NCBI RefSeq assembly: GCF_902806695.1
Contig: NZ_CADCXN010000091.1
Span: 1-64,000, forward strand
Reading direction: 5' to 3'
DNA from: Candidatus Methylobacter favarea
Lineage (GTDB): Bacteria > Pseudomonadota > Gammaproteobacteria > Methylococcales > Methylomonadaceae
Length of the DNA: 64,000 nucleotides
Positions 38,406-47,496 of the stretch are shown one piece after another (position 1 is the first letter of the stretch; the number at the start of each line of letters is the position of its first letter). The position numbers were made by a program, and so were the translations under genes. Below the pieces are notes generated by a model. It was given only the letters and a program-made list of their open reading frames with translations, did not search any database and had not been told where the DNA came from.

Positions 38406-40034
38406 ATGAATTTCTCTAAACTTACATTGGCAATCGCAACCCTGTTAGGCGCAAGCGCATCATCCGGGGCTTTTGCTATTGATCTTTATGTGGATACCAA
38501 GACCAAGCAGCTTTACGCAGAACCGGGTCCGGGCCGGCAAAAAATGGGATCTTTCGTGCAGGTTGATGAAGCCGCCCCGAAACCTGCGGCTAAAGCCGGG
38601 GACACCGATGAAATAGCTGCTGTTCGTGAGGATTTAGCATTAAAAACTAACGAAATTAAAGCGCTTCAAGAACACATGACTGAGACAGAAGCAGTTAAAG
38701 TTAAGTTGGGAGATAAAGGTCTGGAAATTGAATCCAGTGACAAGAATTTTAAAATGGCTATGGGCGGACGTCTGCAGCTTGATGGTCAATTCAACGAAAA
38801 TGATCACAATATTCCGCAAAATGCACGGTTGAATAATGGCGCAGGCGTTCGTCGCGGCCGTTACCATATGGAAGGCACGCTTTACAAAGATTACGATTTC
38901 AAATTTGAATATGATTTCGTTCGCGGCAACGGCTCAACTGCAGCCGGTATCACCGATGCGTGGGCAGAATATACAGGCTTCAAGCCCTTCTCGGTTACAG
39001 TCGGACAATTTAAAGAGCCGTTCAGCTTGGAATCCGTTACAAGTAATCGCTTCCTAACCTTCGTAGAGCGTTCATTGCCTAATAATGCTTTTATAGAATT
39101 CGCTAATCCCTATCTATTAGGTATTAGCGGCCAATCCTTTGGGGAAAGATGGACTGCGCGCGCCGCACTCCAGGCAGAACCAATCGGCGGCGGCGGCTAC
39201 AACAATAATTCATCGTTAAATAATCAAGGCAATGCTAACCGGAATGGCCCAAGCGGCAATCCAACTTATGGGGTTACAGGTCGTGCAACTTTTCTGCCGA
39301 TTTTTAACAGCAAGACCGAATTACTCCATATAGGCGCCTCAGGCTCCTACCGTACCGTTAACAATACCAATAATGGCGCCAACGCTGCTACTGCGGCCGC
39401 CACCGGCGGCGCTAACACCACAAGCCCAACTGGCTTGGCATTCGCCAGCCAAGTGAGCGATGTAGACCGCTCCAATTGGGCAAATACCGGGATATTAACT
39501 GATACTTTAGGCACGCCAAACAGAAGAGTATTAAAGGATTATTACCGGGTAGGTGCCGAGTTAGCGGGCATACACGGCCCTCTTTCTTTCCAAAGTGAAT
39601 ATATACGTACTCAACTCAACGGTACAACCTATGATTCAAGCGATCATTTAGATGGCTATTATGTATATGCCACTTATTTTCTGACAGGGGAATCGCGTAC
39701 TTATGATGCCAAGAAAGGGGCGTTCGGGCGTCAAAAACCAAATCGTAACTTCGACCTTAAAAATGGCGGCTGGGGTGCGTGGGAAGTGGCTTCCCGCTTT
39801 GATGCGCTGGACATGAATACAGCTCATGTTAATGGCGGGCGTCTCCAAAGTGGAACATTGGCTTTAAACTGGTACCTCAATCCTCATGTACGAGTTATGT
39901 TAGATTATTCTCATATATTCAGTAATAAAACCATTAATACAGGCTTTGTTGGAGGAACTCGCGGAAGCCTCGCTTCCAATACCAGCGGGCAAAACCCGGA
40001 CATATTTATGGTACGTACTCAACTCGACTGGTAA
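38406..40034 (+). CDS. Phosphate-selective porin (OprO/OprP family)
   Basis: A 542-residue outer-membrane porin of the OprO/OprP family, whose members take up phosphate or polyphosphate. A signal peptide spans residues 1-24 (cut after GAFA). Next come a DLYVDTKTKQLY segment, a short coiled coil near 65-95, and then the barrel from about 100, starting FKMAMGGRLQLDGQFNEND, with GVRRGRYHMEGTLYKDYDFKFEYDF near 140-165 and TVGQFKEPFSLESVTSNRFLTFVERS near 200-225 that are characteristic. The protein ends MVRTQLDW. Glycine/asparagine-rich loops near 255-330 are probably surface-exposed. Upstream is a four-half-site PhoB array; a strong terminator follows. Anion choice is inferred. Confidence 0.88.
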   Translation: MNFSKLTLAIATLLGASASSGAFAIDLYVDTKTKQLYAEPGPGRQKMGSFVQVDEAAPKPAAKAGDTDEIAAVREDLALKTNEIKALQEHMTETEAVKVKLGDKGLEIESSDKNFKMAMGGRLQLDGQFNENDHNIPQNARLNNGAGVRRGRYHMEGTLYKDYDFKFEYDFVRGNGSTAAGITDAWAEYTGFKPFSVTVGQFKEPFSLESVTSNRFLTFVERSLPNNAFIEFANPYLLGISGQSFGERWTARAALQAEPIGGGGYNNNSSLNNQGNANRNGPSGNPTYGVTGRATFLPIFNSKTELLHIGASGSYRTVNNTNNGANAATAAATGGANTTSPTGLAFASQVSDVDRSNWANTGILTDTLGTPNRRVLKDYYRVGAELAGIHGPLSFQSEYIRTQLNGTTYDSSDHLDGYYVYATYFLTGESRTYDAKKGAFGRQKPNRNFDLKNGGWGAWEVASRFDALDMNTAHVNGGRLQSGTLALNWYLNPHVRVMLDYSHIFSNKTINTGFVGGTRGSLASNTSGQNPDIFMVRTQLDW

Positions 40035-40139
40035 CGACTATATAAGATTTGCTTGATCTAAAAAATTATTATCAGTGACAATCCGGCGTGAATTTCCCTC
40101 AACGCAAGCTATGATTAGCTTAAAGAGTCGCTGAACCAG

Positions 40140-40172
40140 GCCGCACTGGCTTTAATAAGTGCGGCTTTTTTT
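40140..40172 (+). terminator. Rho-independent terminator of the porin gene
   Basis: An 8-bp perfect stem, GCCGCACT (40140-40147) with AGTGCGGC (40158-40165), a 10-nt loop and a run of seven T follow the porin stop by about 100 bp. This is a textbook intrinsic terminator and separates the porin from the next lipoprotein gene. Confidence 0.9.
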
Positions 40173-40251
40173 ATGTGCCAGAATTCATATATCCTATGCA
40201 GTCTGCGAAGCTTATCAAGCTTTCAGCAAGACCTTATTCATAGCTGTATAT

Positions 40252-41793
40252 ATGGAACTGACATTGAAAACTTGTAATATTATCAAACTGCTGCCGATAC
40301 TAATTCTGGGTGCTTGCGCATCGGCCCCGACAGCACCCTATGGTTGGGGTATAGAGCCTGTCAGTCTCTATGATTCGGGCTATGAAAAAGGTACGGAAAT
40401 TATCAGCGTGCAGCCATCCACTTTGCGAGCGGTGCTCAGCAATTTCGAGACCGGTGAAGTTGATGTGCTGGATATCAGCCATCCCCGTCACTTGCAGAGA
40501 ATAGCGCGTTTCGACCTGAAACTAAACAACGGGGAAGAATTGACCTCGGTGGCTTTTCATCCTTCTCTGAACATGTTTGCGGCAGTGATTGATGCCGGCA
40601 GCAGTCCCGGCAGGCTGGAAATTCGTTCGGCGTCAACCGGTGAAATGATAGACCGCAACGCTGTCGGCTTTGGGCCTGATTCAGTGGTTTTTTCTAAAGA
40701 CGGCAAGCTTGCGCTGATCGCAAATGAAGGGGAAGACTTTTTGTTTGAGCCCTCAAAAAATCAGTTTTTTAAGCCGGAGGGCAGTATCTCGATTATTCAT
40801 CTGAATCTATCTGGCCATATCAAAAGCCACAAAAATCTTGAGCTGGCAAACATGCTCAATTATGAAGGGTTTGTTGTCAGCCAAGGCGGGAGATTCCTGG
40901 AAAGAGACATCGACTGGAACGGCGACGGCGTCATCAGTAAGCAGATGGATTTTGATGGTAATGGGGTTATAGAAAAGAAAAAAGTCAATTTGGGCCACTT
41001 TGAAGGTCATGATGTTTTTGGCGTCGAAACCCATGGCGAACGGAAGCTGCTAATTCCTGTAAAAACCCATTCTCCAGCCTTGTTGGAGCCCGAATATATC
41101 GCCATTACGCCCGATGCGAGCAAAGCTTATGTGACTTTACAGGAAGACGATGTGGTAGCGGTCGTCGATTTGATCAACGAACAGATTATCAGCTACTACG
41201 GTCTGGGGGCCGCCCGGCATAAAACCGATGCCCGCTATGACGGCTGGGTAAAATTTGACCAATCGATGACAGGTCTGCGCGAACCCGACGGCATTGCGAT
41301 GGCGGCCAGCGGCCGTTATTTTGTTACCGCCGATGAAGGCGACACCGAACCGGATGCTTCTCCATCTTCGGGGAAGCAGCCGGTCGGCGGCGGACGCTCG
41401 GTCAGTGTTTTTGATGCGGCGACCGGCACCTTGCTTGGCGATACCGGCAATCAACTGGACGAGATTGCCTTCGGAAATAAAGTCTATCCAGAACTGCGCA
41501 GCAACAAAAAAGGCTCGGAACCTGAAATGCTCGTTTCGTTTGATCTTGACGGCCTGCCTTTTGTAGCCGTCGGCATGGAAAGAGCCGGTGCAATTGAATT
41601 GATTTCCCTAGCCGACCCGTTTCATCCTGAAGTCGTCGCGCTGGGCAAGATTGCCGGCGATGAAAACAAGTCGCCCGAAGGGATCGAGCATTTTATAATT
41701 AACGGCGAGCATTATCTGCTGACGGCCAATGAAATGAGCGGAACGGTTGAATGTTTTAAAATTGTTAGAATCAATCCGCTTAGCGGACAGTAA
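40252..41793 (+). CDS. Choice-of-anchor-I / phosphatase-like beta-propeller lipoprotein
   Basis: A 513-residue lipoprotein: the signal peptide ends in lipobox LGAC (cysteine near residue 21 of the ATG at 40252; a longer upstream frame from 40159 is unlikely because that start lies in the terminator). The body looks like a beta propeller of the choice-of-anchor-I/PhoX-like group: DVLDISHPRHLQRIARFDL, TSVAFHPSLNMFAAVI, GPDSVVFSKDGKLALIANEGED, PEYIAITPDASKAYVTLQEDDVVAVVD, REPDGIAMAASGRYFVTADEGD and SPEGIEHFIINGEHYLLTANE. Two calcium-loop-like runs, DWNGDGVI and DFDGNGVI, lie near 220-240. Members often sit near phosphate genes, and an enzymatic (phosphatase or esterase) role is suggested but unproven. 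It sits between the Pho porin and a flippase. Confidence 0.78.
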   Translation: MELTLKTCNIIKLLPILILGACASAPTAPYGWGIEPVSLYDSGYEKGTEIISVQPSTLRAVLSNFETGEVDVLDISHPRHLQRIARFDLKLNNGEELTSVAFHPSLNMFAAVIDAGSSPGRLEIRSASTGEMIDRNAVGFGPDSVVFSKDGKLALIANEGEDFLFEPSKNQFFKPEGSISIIHLNLSGHIKSHKNLELANMLNYEGFVVSQGGRFLERDIDWNGDGVISKQMDFDGNGVIEKKKVNLGHFEGHDVFGVETHGERKLLIPVKTHSPALLEPEYIAITPDASKAYVTLQEDDVVAVVDLINEQIISYYGLGAARHKTDARYDGWVKFDQSMTGLREPDGIAMAASGRYFVTADEGDTEPDASPSSGKQPVGGGRSVSVFDAATGTLLGDTGNQLDEIAFGNKVYPELRSNKKGSEPEMLVSFDLDGLPFVAVGMERAGAIELISLADPFHPEVVALGKIAGDENKSPEGIEHFIINGEHYLLTANEMSGTVECFKIVRINPLSGQ

Positions 41794-42068
41794 TACCGTT
41801 GACAGTCCATTGGCGGGAGGTGAATCCCTGAAGTCAGCACATTCCGGGTAGCCTCGTAGGCTGGAAAGTGAGAGCTTCAAGATTTAGATTAGCCTTAATT
41901 TGGTTATTTTCATCAAGTCTTACTTGCCTTGCTGATCAGTAATATCGCGTTGTGTTGTCTTTCAATAACAAGTGATGTCTTAAAACCCCGCCAGCTTTAT
42001 CAGGTCACCCTTGCTGACGTGATAGTTTTTACTCAACCCAATCAAAACAATCAACGGATGGATTTATA

Positions 42069-43397
42069 TTGAACCCCAACTTTTCCGTCCAGCCTGATAA
42101 CTTCAGTTCCCTGATGCTGTTTGGCTTAAGCCTGAGCAATTATGCGTTAATGTATTGGGCGAATATTTTTTTGGACAGGCATCTGGCTATCAACGCGTTT
42201 GATGATTACAGCGTGGCGGTTTCCATCGTCACTTTGCTATCGACATTGGCCACTTTGGGATTGGAAAAGTACGCGCTGCGTGTGATTGCTCTCTATATTG
42301 AGCGCGAAAACTGGCCGCGCTTGCGCGGGTTTTGGCTGTTTTCGCTGCGCGTTATCGTCCTTTTCAGCCTATTGCTGATGGGCGTACTCAGTCTGGGACT
42401 GGAAACTTTTTTGGCTTTGCATAATGCTGATTATCATATTGCGATTGTAATTTATGCGGGCTTTCTGCCCGTGATTGCACTTTGCCTGTTTTTGATTGAA
42501 GTAATTACAGTCTACGGTGTGCAGATCCTGGCTTTAACGTTGTATCGTTTTTTTCTGCCTGCGGTGTTTTTGCTGCTGATTACCGCGTTAGACGATTTCC
42601 AGCTTGAAGTAACGGCTGTTTCTGCGGTGCTGTGTCTTGGCACAGCCTGGTGTTTGACGCTGATACTGATGCTGATTACGGCGCGGGCCGCCAGTCCTGG
42701 AGAGCTCGGAAAGACAAAAGCAAACTTGAAAAACCGGCCTTTGTGGCTGAAAAATTCTCTGCCATTATTGATAAGCAGTGTAATGATGACAGTGCTCACC
42801 AGCGCCGGCACTATTATTCTGGAAGTATTGCATCCCTCTGAAGCGGTGGTGGGTATTTACGCGGTCGCCATGCAAACAACGGCCTTAATTTCGCTGATCG
42901 GCACCTCGACCAATCGTTATTATTTGCCGATGCTGGTGGTTTTGCTGGAGCGGCGCGACCAGTGCGCCATTAATGCTTTACTCCATAAGCGCATGCGTTT
43001 GATTGCCGGTTTTATGATAGTTTTTATCAGCATTATCGGCGTTTGTGGGCGGCAAATACTTGAACTGTTTGGTTCAGAATTTTCAGAGGGTTACGCGACT
43101 TTATTCATTACTGCGGCCGGAGCTGCATTCAGCACACTGTTTTCCGATTCACCGTATTACCTGCACTTTGTGGGTCGCAATGGTTTGGTAGTCAGTTTAA
43201 TGTCAGCGGCTGCGATGAGTATGGTAGCCCTGAGTTTTATTCTGGGTTACCGCTACGGTTCAACTGGCGTTGCCCTGGCTTACGCTGTGCCGACAATGCT
43301 GCTGTTTTCCAGCCTGAAATGGCTGGCTAATCGGGATATGCGCAGCCTGTTTGCAATCAATGCGCCACCGGTTTCGACAAGCCGTAGAACGCACTGA
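42069..43397 (+). CDS. Oligosaccharide flippase family (MATE-like/Wzx) protein
   Basis: A 442-residue inner-membrane protein with about 12-14 helices of the polysaccharide biosynthesis/flippase family. The N-terminal segment SNYALMYWANIFLDRHLAINAFDDYSVAVSIVTLLSTLATLGLEKYALR corresponds to the first two family helices. AVVGIYAVAMQTTALISLIGTSTNRYYLP near residue 260 and GYATLFITAAGAAFSTLFSDSPYYLHFVGR near 340 follow. The start is a TTG at 42069, with GGATGG upstream; an internal ATG at residue 16 is the alternative. Its substrate is unknown. It could move a lipid-linked sugar, and no polysaccharide cluster surrounds it. Confidence 0.82.
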   Translation: MNPNFSVQPDNFSSLMLFGLSLSNYALMYWANIFLDRHLAINAFDDYSVAVSIVTLLSTLATLGLEKYALRVIALYIERENWPRLRGFWLFSLRVIVLFSLLLMGVLSLGLETFLALHNADYHIAIVIYAGFLPVIALCLFLIEVITVYGVQILALTLYRFFLPAVFLLLITALDDFQLEVTAVSAVLCLGTAWCLTLILMLITARAASPGELGKTKANLKNRPLWLKNSLPLLISSVMMTVLTSAGTIILEVLHPSEAVVGIYAVAMQTTALISLIGTSTNRYYLPMLVVLLERRDQCAINALLHKRMRLIAGFMIVFISIIGVCGRQILELFGSEFSEGYATLFITAAGAAFSTLFSDSPYYLHFVGRNGLVVSLMSAAAMSMVALSFILGYRYGSTGVALAYAVPTMLLFSSLKWLANRDMRSLFAINAPPVSTSRRTH

Positions 43398-43680
43398 GAA
43401 ACAAGGCTGATTCTGCAGCCCTGATTTGATATGATCCGTGGCGCACTTATCGTAGAGCCTGGATTTATTCGGATTTGCTACCCCTCACTTTGTATAGACG
43501 GGCCTTAACTTAAAGCCTATCAGGCAGAACAGGCTGACATCAATTTTAACGGTTGATCCTGATTCGCTCCTTATTTTCGAAGGTGCTGACCAGTTGCAAA
43601 GTATTATTTTATTAACAATGCCTGTTGTTAAACCGGTTCCGGTCTTGCAGCTTGTGCTCGTTATCCAGCGAAACAAGAAT

Positions 43681-43707
43681 AAAAAAGGCCGCTATTAACT
43701 AGCGGCC
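43681..43707 (-). terminator. Rho-independent terminator of phoX
   Basis: On the minus strand, a 7-bp stem (GGCCGCT/AGCGGCC at 43701-43707 and 43687-43693) with a 7-nt loop is followed by a run of six T. It lies 37 bp after the phoX stop codon at 43744, the right orientation and distance for its terminator. Confidence 0.88.
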
Positions 43708-43743
43708 GAGTGCTGCCTTCAGTCCTGGAACAATTTACTCATC

Positions 43744-45294
43744 CTATTCATGATATTTTCTGGGCTTAAAGCCGGTAATCCTGATCAAATCGTCAGTTGC
43801 GTAGTCATCGCGAGGCGCGCAATCGCTGCCGGCAACGCACGCCATATCATTGCTGTGCTGAACATGAACATAAGCCGTTTTGCCATCAGCGGTGAAGGCA
43901 AATCCGGTAGGCTCGGCGCTGCTGTCGCGAACAGACAGGACTTTCACGCAGCCGTCGGTTTTAACGTCACGATCTTCACCGTCAGGCAAACACGCCCATA
44001 TATCACCGAAAGGATTGTCTTCGATTACATACATATTGCCGGTGACAGGCTGGAAAGCCAGATTATCAGGCTGGTTAAGATCGGTATCGCCTTCTACTAC
44101 ACGGTTAGCCGCAGCCACTGCAAAGCCTTTGGACTCTGTGCTGTCGGCCAGATAAGTCAGGCCGTTGGCGTTGACATCAGGATTATTGACGGTTTTTTCA
44201 CCGCTGCCTGCCGGATTGGCATCAATCAGGCAAACCACTTCGCCATAGTTTTGAGCGCCGCTATTGCCGGTATTAGTCCAGCAGAACTTTACGCCTGCAT
44301 CGGTGTACATGGGATCGAAATGACCATCTTCGGGACGGTAAAAACCGGTCGCAGAGTTAGCGAAAGCCGAGGCGCGCAAGTTAGCCGTATCAACTTTTAC
44401 CCAGGCGCCTTCGCCGATTTCACAGCCTTGGCCGAATTGCGGAAAGCTGCTGCTGGTTCTGGACTGGCAAGAAGCCTGAAAAGCATAGACATTGCCAGCC
44501 GCCAGCGGCGACTGATCCAGGCGCCTGACAGGCGTGCCGTCCCAAAGCGCAGCAGGGACAAACTTGAACAGACTGCCGCCGTCAGCATCAGGGCCGCCCG
44601 ATCCCGGACGTTCTTCGTCACCGTAATAAACCACACCTTCATGAGTGATATCAAGCCCTTCCCATGCCAGCTTGCCGACCGCGCCGCGATATTCCACTTG
44701 CCCTGTTACGGCATGGCCCGTACTGTCAATTGTGTCGCTTGTGCCGCGTGCGACCAACGTCAGTTCAGAGGCAGTCATCGGATTAAGAATTTCATACAGA
44801 CCGCCGTCATCGGCTTCTTCTGTGGCAACAATAGTATTCCAGGGCGTGCGGCGAATTCCATCGCAACGGGTCATGCCGCGCAGAATCGTTTTTACTTTGC
44901 CGCTGATCAGATTGACTGTTTGTATGGAAGGCTTCAGTTTGGGTTTGCCGTCAGGATACGTACCGACGGCAGCGTTATCGGCTTCGACGCAGCTGACGAT
45001 ATGAGTAGGCGTCGAATCGTTAGGCCAGAAAGCTAGCATATCTGAATTTTGCGCGGATTTTCGCGTGACAATCCTGGCATCTAGGCCGGGCGCCACGTTA
45101 ATCAGATCCAATGCCGATTGCAGTGGAACTCGCGGTACAGTTACACTCTCAGGAGCGTCTAAAGGATTGATAATGCCAAAGTATTTGTTGGCATGGGCGG
45201 CCAGGTGATGCTGAACTTTCATGCCGAAATCATCGGCCGCGGCTACAATACCCGGCAAGGTCAGGCTTATAGTCAAAATTAGGGGTTTTTTCAT
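43744..45294 (-). CDS. phoX: PhoX-family alkaline phosphatase
   Basis: A 516-residue secreted calcium/iron-dependent phosphatase of the PhoX (DUF839) group that frees phosphate from phosphomonoesters. Signal peptide: residues 1-20 (MKKPLILTISLTLPGIVAAA). Key features are RCDGIRRTPWNTIVATEEADDG near residue 135-155, GKLAWEGLDITHEGVVYYGDE near 205, DGGSLFKFVPA, QPDNLAFQPVTGNMYVIEDNPFGDIWA near 415, and EPTGFAFTADGKTAYVHVQHS near 470. A frame from 45342 is longer, but the ATG at 45294 follows GGAGAG and gives the signal peptide. Four 11-bp-phased PhoB-like half-sites lie about 80 bp upstream. A terminator follows. An antisense frame of 428 codons is a shadow. Confidence 0.88.
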   Translation of the reverse strand: MKKPLILTISLTLPGIVAAADDFGMKVQHHLAAHANKYFGIINPLDAPESVTVPRVPLQSALDLINVAPGLDARIVTRKSAQNSDMLAFWPNDSTPTHIVSCVEADNAAVGTYPDGKPKLKPSIQTVNLISGKVKTILRGMTRCDGIRRTPWNTIVATEEADDGGLYEILNPMTASELTLVARGTSDTIDSTGHAVTGQVEYRGAVGKLAWEGLDITHEGVVYYGDEERPGSGGPDADGGSLFKFVPAALWDGTPVRRLDQSPLAAGNVYAFQASCQSRTSSSFPQFGQGCEIGEGAWVKVDTANLRASAFANSATGFYRPEDGHFDPMYTDAGVKFCWTNTGNSGAQNYGEVVCLIDANPAGSGEKTVNNPDVNANGLTYLADSTESKGFAVAAANRVVEGDTDLNQPDNLAFQPVTGNMYVIEDNPFGDIWACLPDGEDRDVKTDGCVKVLSVRDSSAEPTGFAFTADGKTAYVHVQHSNDMACVAGSDCAPRDDYATDDLIRITGFKPRKYHE

Positions 45295-45373
45295 TATAGG
45301 CTCTCCTGGTTTAGTTTTTAATCGGCTAATGGCTGATGCCACTAACCTTAGACTGGCACTATAAGGGCCTCTT

Positions 45374-45413
45374 ATTAATAACTAGTTACAGTTTCGTGAA
45401 TATTATGTGAATG
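45374..45413 (-). promoter_or_regulatory. PhoB-box-like array upstream of phoX
   Basis: On the minus strand, four 7-bp half-sites at 11-bp spacing: CATTCAC, TATTCAC, CTGTAAC and TATTAAT, matching the PhoB half-site at 4, 3, 5 and 3 positions of 7 (5, 4 and 6 for the first three if C is allowed last). The third is strongest. The array lies 80 bp before the phoX start codon. Phasing is more convincing than any single half-site. Confidence 0.5.
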
Positions 45414-45621
45414 TAAACCGGAAAGTGTTTGATAGTTGGCAGGCAGTAAACGTGTTGGCGATTATTATCGCTTCCACTATTTCATCAGGGCGACTTGCTG
45501 CTACTGACTTGTTCCCTATCCAGGGTGTCGGAGATAGCCCAGGTTTGCCCAGTTACGGTTTTGAGTTAAAAGCGGGGAGCGGGGACAGCTACTATAGCCC
45601 CTAAGTAAGACGGAAAATCTG

Positions 45622-46953
45622 CTAGCGTTTGTCTGATTTACTATATTCTCGATTTTCAAGAAATTTCAAAATGGCAAACGTGAGCCACCCGACCATGACC
45701 AGTCCAAGCGTAAAAATACTGTAGGAGATGGGCCAGGGTATGCCTTTTGTCATCATGGTGAATTCGGACATGCCGCCGATGCCGGCCAAGACATTGAGCG
45801 GCATAAAGACCACGCTGACTACTGTCAAGCGTTTAACGACCTTGTTCTGGTTAATATTGATGAAGCCTACGGCGGCATCCATCAGAAAGTTGATCTTGTC
45901 GAAAAGAAAGGCAGTATGGCCGTCCAGGGATTCAATATCGCGCAGTATCTGTTGAGAGTACTCCTGCTGCTCTTTGCCAAGAAACTTGCCGCGCATCAGA
46001 AAAGAGACGGCACGGCGCGTATCCATGACATTCCGGCGGATACGCCCGTTCAGGTCCTCTTCATTGGCAATGTCGATTAATATTCTGGCGGCTTCCTTAT
46101 CGCTCATTTGCTTGCTAAGCACATGATTGCCGACGGTTTCCAAAGCCAGATAAACATCTTCGAGCGCGTCAGCCGAATATTCGGCATTGGCCGCATAAAG
46201 ATCCAGCAGCATATCCCGGGCGTCGGAAACATAATTGGCTTGACTGAGCGCACGCAAACGCTGAAGCCGGAACACCGGGAGCTCTTCCTTGCGAATCGAG
46301 AATAAAATATCCTGATACAGAATGAAGGCGACAACGACATTGCGTGAGATGTCGCCCTTGTCAAGCAAAAAATCCGAATGCAAATGGATTTCGCCGTTTT
46401 CTTCCACATAGAAGCGCGCGCTTGATTCCAGATCACTCAATTTATCGGGGTCAGGAAATTCTATCCCGAAAATATCGCCGATTCCTATTCGATCCTCAAA
46501 CGTCGGCGCCACCAAATCTATCCAGACAGGTTTGGCCTCAAGCAAGTCCCGGGGCGTGTTAATCGAAATTTCGTGCAAGCGGCCCTCGTGTAAATTAAAA
46601 GCCTTGATTCTGGATTTTTCTGTCTTGTAGTCCTGTTTTTCAAGTATTTGCAGAATTGAAGCGGGGGCGTCCGGCAGAAGAGCTTGCTTATGATCATCAT
46701 CGAGCTGCTCCCAGATCAGCACTTGCTCTTCGGGCGCCACATGTTTCAGAATAGAGGCAATTTCCGCAGGCGGCAAATGATTAAGTATCTGCTGCAATTG
46801 CGCCATATTTTCTTTATGCACGAGCGTCTCCACCAGATCATGGTGGGGCATGTCCTGTTTATGCACCAACTCTGCAATAAGCTTGTGCTTTATCAAAATA
46901 TCATATACAGCTTGCTGGCTATTATAATGTTGAGCGGTCGGGTCTTTTTGCAT
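45622..46953 (-). CDS. CorA-like transporter with fused MgtE N-domain
   Basis: A 443-residue fusion. Residues about 35-120 look like an MgtE N-domain (HLPPAEIASILKHVAPEEQVLIWEQLDDD). Residues about 130-435 look like a CorA-type magnesium channel subunit with a soluble funnel domain, the long helix ending VGFININQNKVVKRLTVVSVVFMPLNVLAGIGGMSEFTMM, and a final membrane helix. The invariant CorA signature GMN is replaced by GMS, and the YGMNF context by GGMSEF. In classical CorA GMN is needed for ion selectivity, so transport properties may differ; comparable GMS versions occur in related proteins. Divalent cation transport is inferred. Confidence 0.82.
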   Translation of the reverse strand: MQKDPTAQHYNSQQAVYDILIKHKLIAELVHKQDMPHHDLVETLVHKENMAQLQQILNHLPPAEIASILKHVAPEEQVLIWEQLDDDHKQALLPDAPASILQILEKQDYKTEKSRIKAFNLHEGRLHEISINTPRDLLEAKPVWIDLVAPTFEDRIGIGDIFGIEFPDPDKLSDLESSARFYVEENGEIHLHSDFLLDKGDISRNVVVAFILYQDILFSIRKEELPVFRLQRLRALSQANYVSDARDMLLDLYAANAEYSADALEDVYLALETVGNHVLSKQMSDKEAARILIDIANEEDLNGRIRRNVMDTRRAVSFLMRGKFLGKEQQEYSQQILRDIESLDGHTAFLFDKINFLMDAAVGFININQNKVVKRLTVVSVVFMPLNVLAGIGGMSEFTMMTKGIPWPISYSIFTLGLVMVGWLTFAILKFLENREYSKSDKR

Positions 46954-47203
46954 AGCGGATTAACAGGGTTTAGCACAGTATGCCGGCGGATGATGAACGG
47001 GCCGAGTATTTGATGTGAAGGCAATTCTATCAAAGCGCTGTGATTTGTCGCGATTTTTATTCTGCCTTTCCAACTTCCCAGGCAACGGCTGATGACAGGC
47101 AGGCTCTGCTATTGCTTCATGTCGGCTTTGAAGAAGAGCCGTCGGTATAAATAAATTCAAATTACGGCAGTCGCTATAAGGCCGGCCTATAGTTAAAACC
47201 CTT

Positions 47204-47243
47204 CTGACGCTGATTTTTCATACTCTTGTCACCACCCTTTCAC
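47204..47243 (+). promoter_or_regulatory. PhoB-box-like array upstream of the phosphodiesterase
   Basis: Four half-sites at exact 11-bp spacing: CTGACGC (47204), TTTTCAT (47215), TTGTCAC (47226) and CTTTCAC (47237), matching CTGTCA(T/C) at 5, 5, 6 and 6 of 7 positions. The two right-hand sites are the strongest. The array lies about 140 bp before a small ORF and 250 bp before the glycerophosphodiester phosphodiesterase start. Confidence 0.6.
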
Positions 47244-47385
47244 ATTGATGAGTTATCGTTAAACCCATGCGTTACCGGATTAATTACGCCTTTGTCGAAT
47301 TTTCCTGATGACTATCCGCCTGGGGCAAAAGGTAAGCATAAACATATCAGTGTTATTAGCCCCTCGCTAATTAAGGAGTAAAGCC

Positions 47386-47460
47386 ATGAATAGGCTACAA
47401 ATCCCCGGCAGCACAGCCTTGAAGTTGCTGTTGCCGGTTCCCTTCAGGCCGGCGCTTTAA
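47386..47460 (+). CDS. Candidate 24-residue leader ORF with strong ribosome site
   Basis: An ATG at 47386 preceded by AAGGAG at about seven bases opens a frame of 24 codons ending at TAA 47460. The peptide is hydrophobic with a few basic residues (starts MNRLQIPG, ends PFRPAL). It lies 36 bp before the phosphodiesterase start. It may be a leader peptide that couples or attenuates translation, or it may be incidental. The ribosome site is better than that of most genes here. Confidence 0.35.
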   Translation: MNRLQIPGSTALKLLLPVPFRPAL

Positions 47461-47496
47461 AGCCTGGCGCTCTAACTGACCTTGATGGAGACTATC

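Noticed and set aside
43750-45036. A 428-codon open frame on the plus strand, antisense to phoX.
   Set aside because: The minus-strand frame has a signal peptide, PhoX-family segments, a good ribosome site and a terminator. The antisense frame is a product of codon bias.
45407-45604. A 65-codon plus-strand frame between phoX and the CorA-like gene.
   Set aside because: It overlaps the PhoB-like array, has no ribosome site and shows no family.
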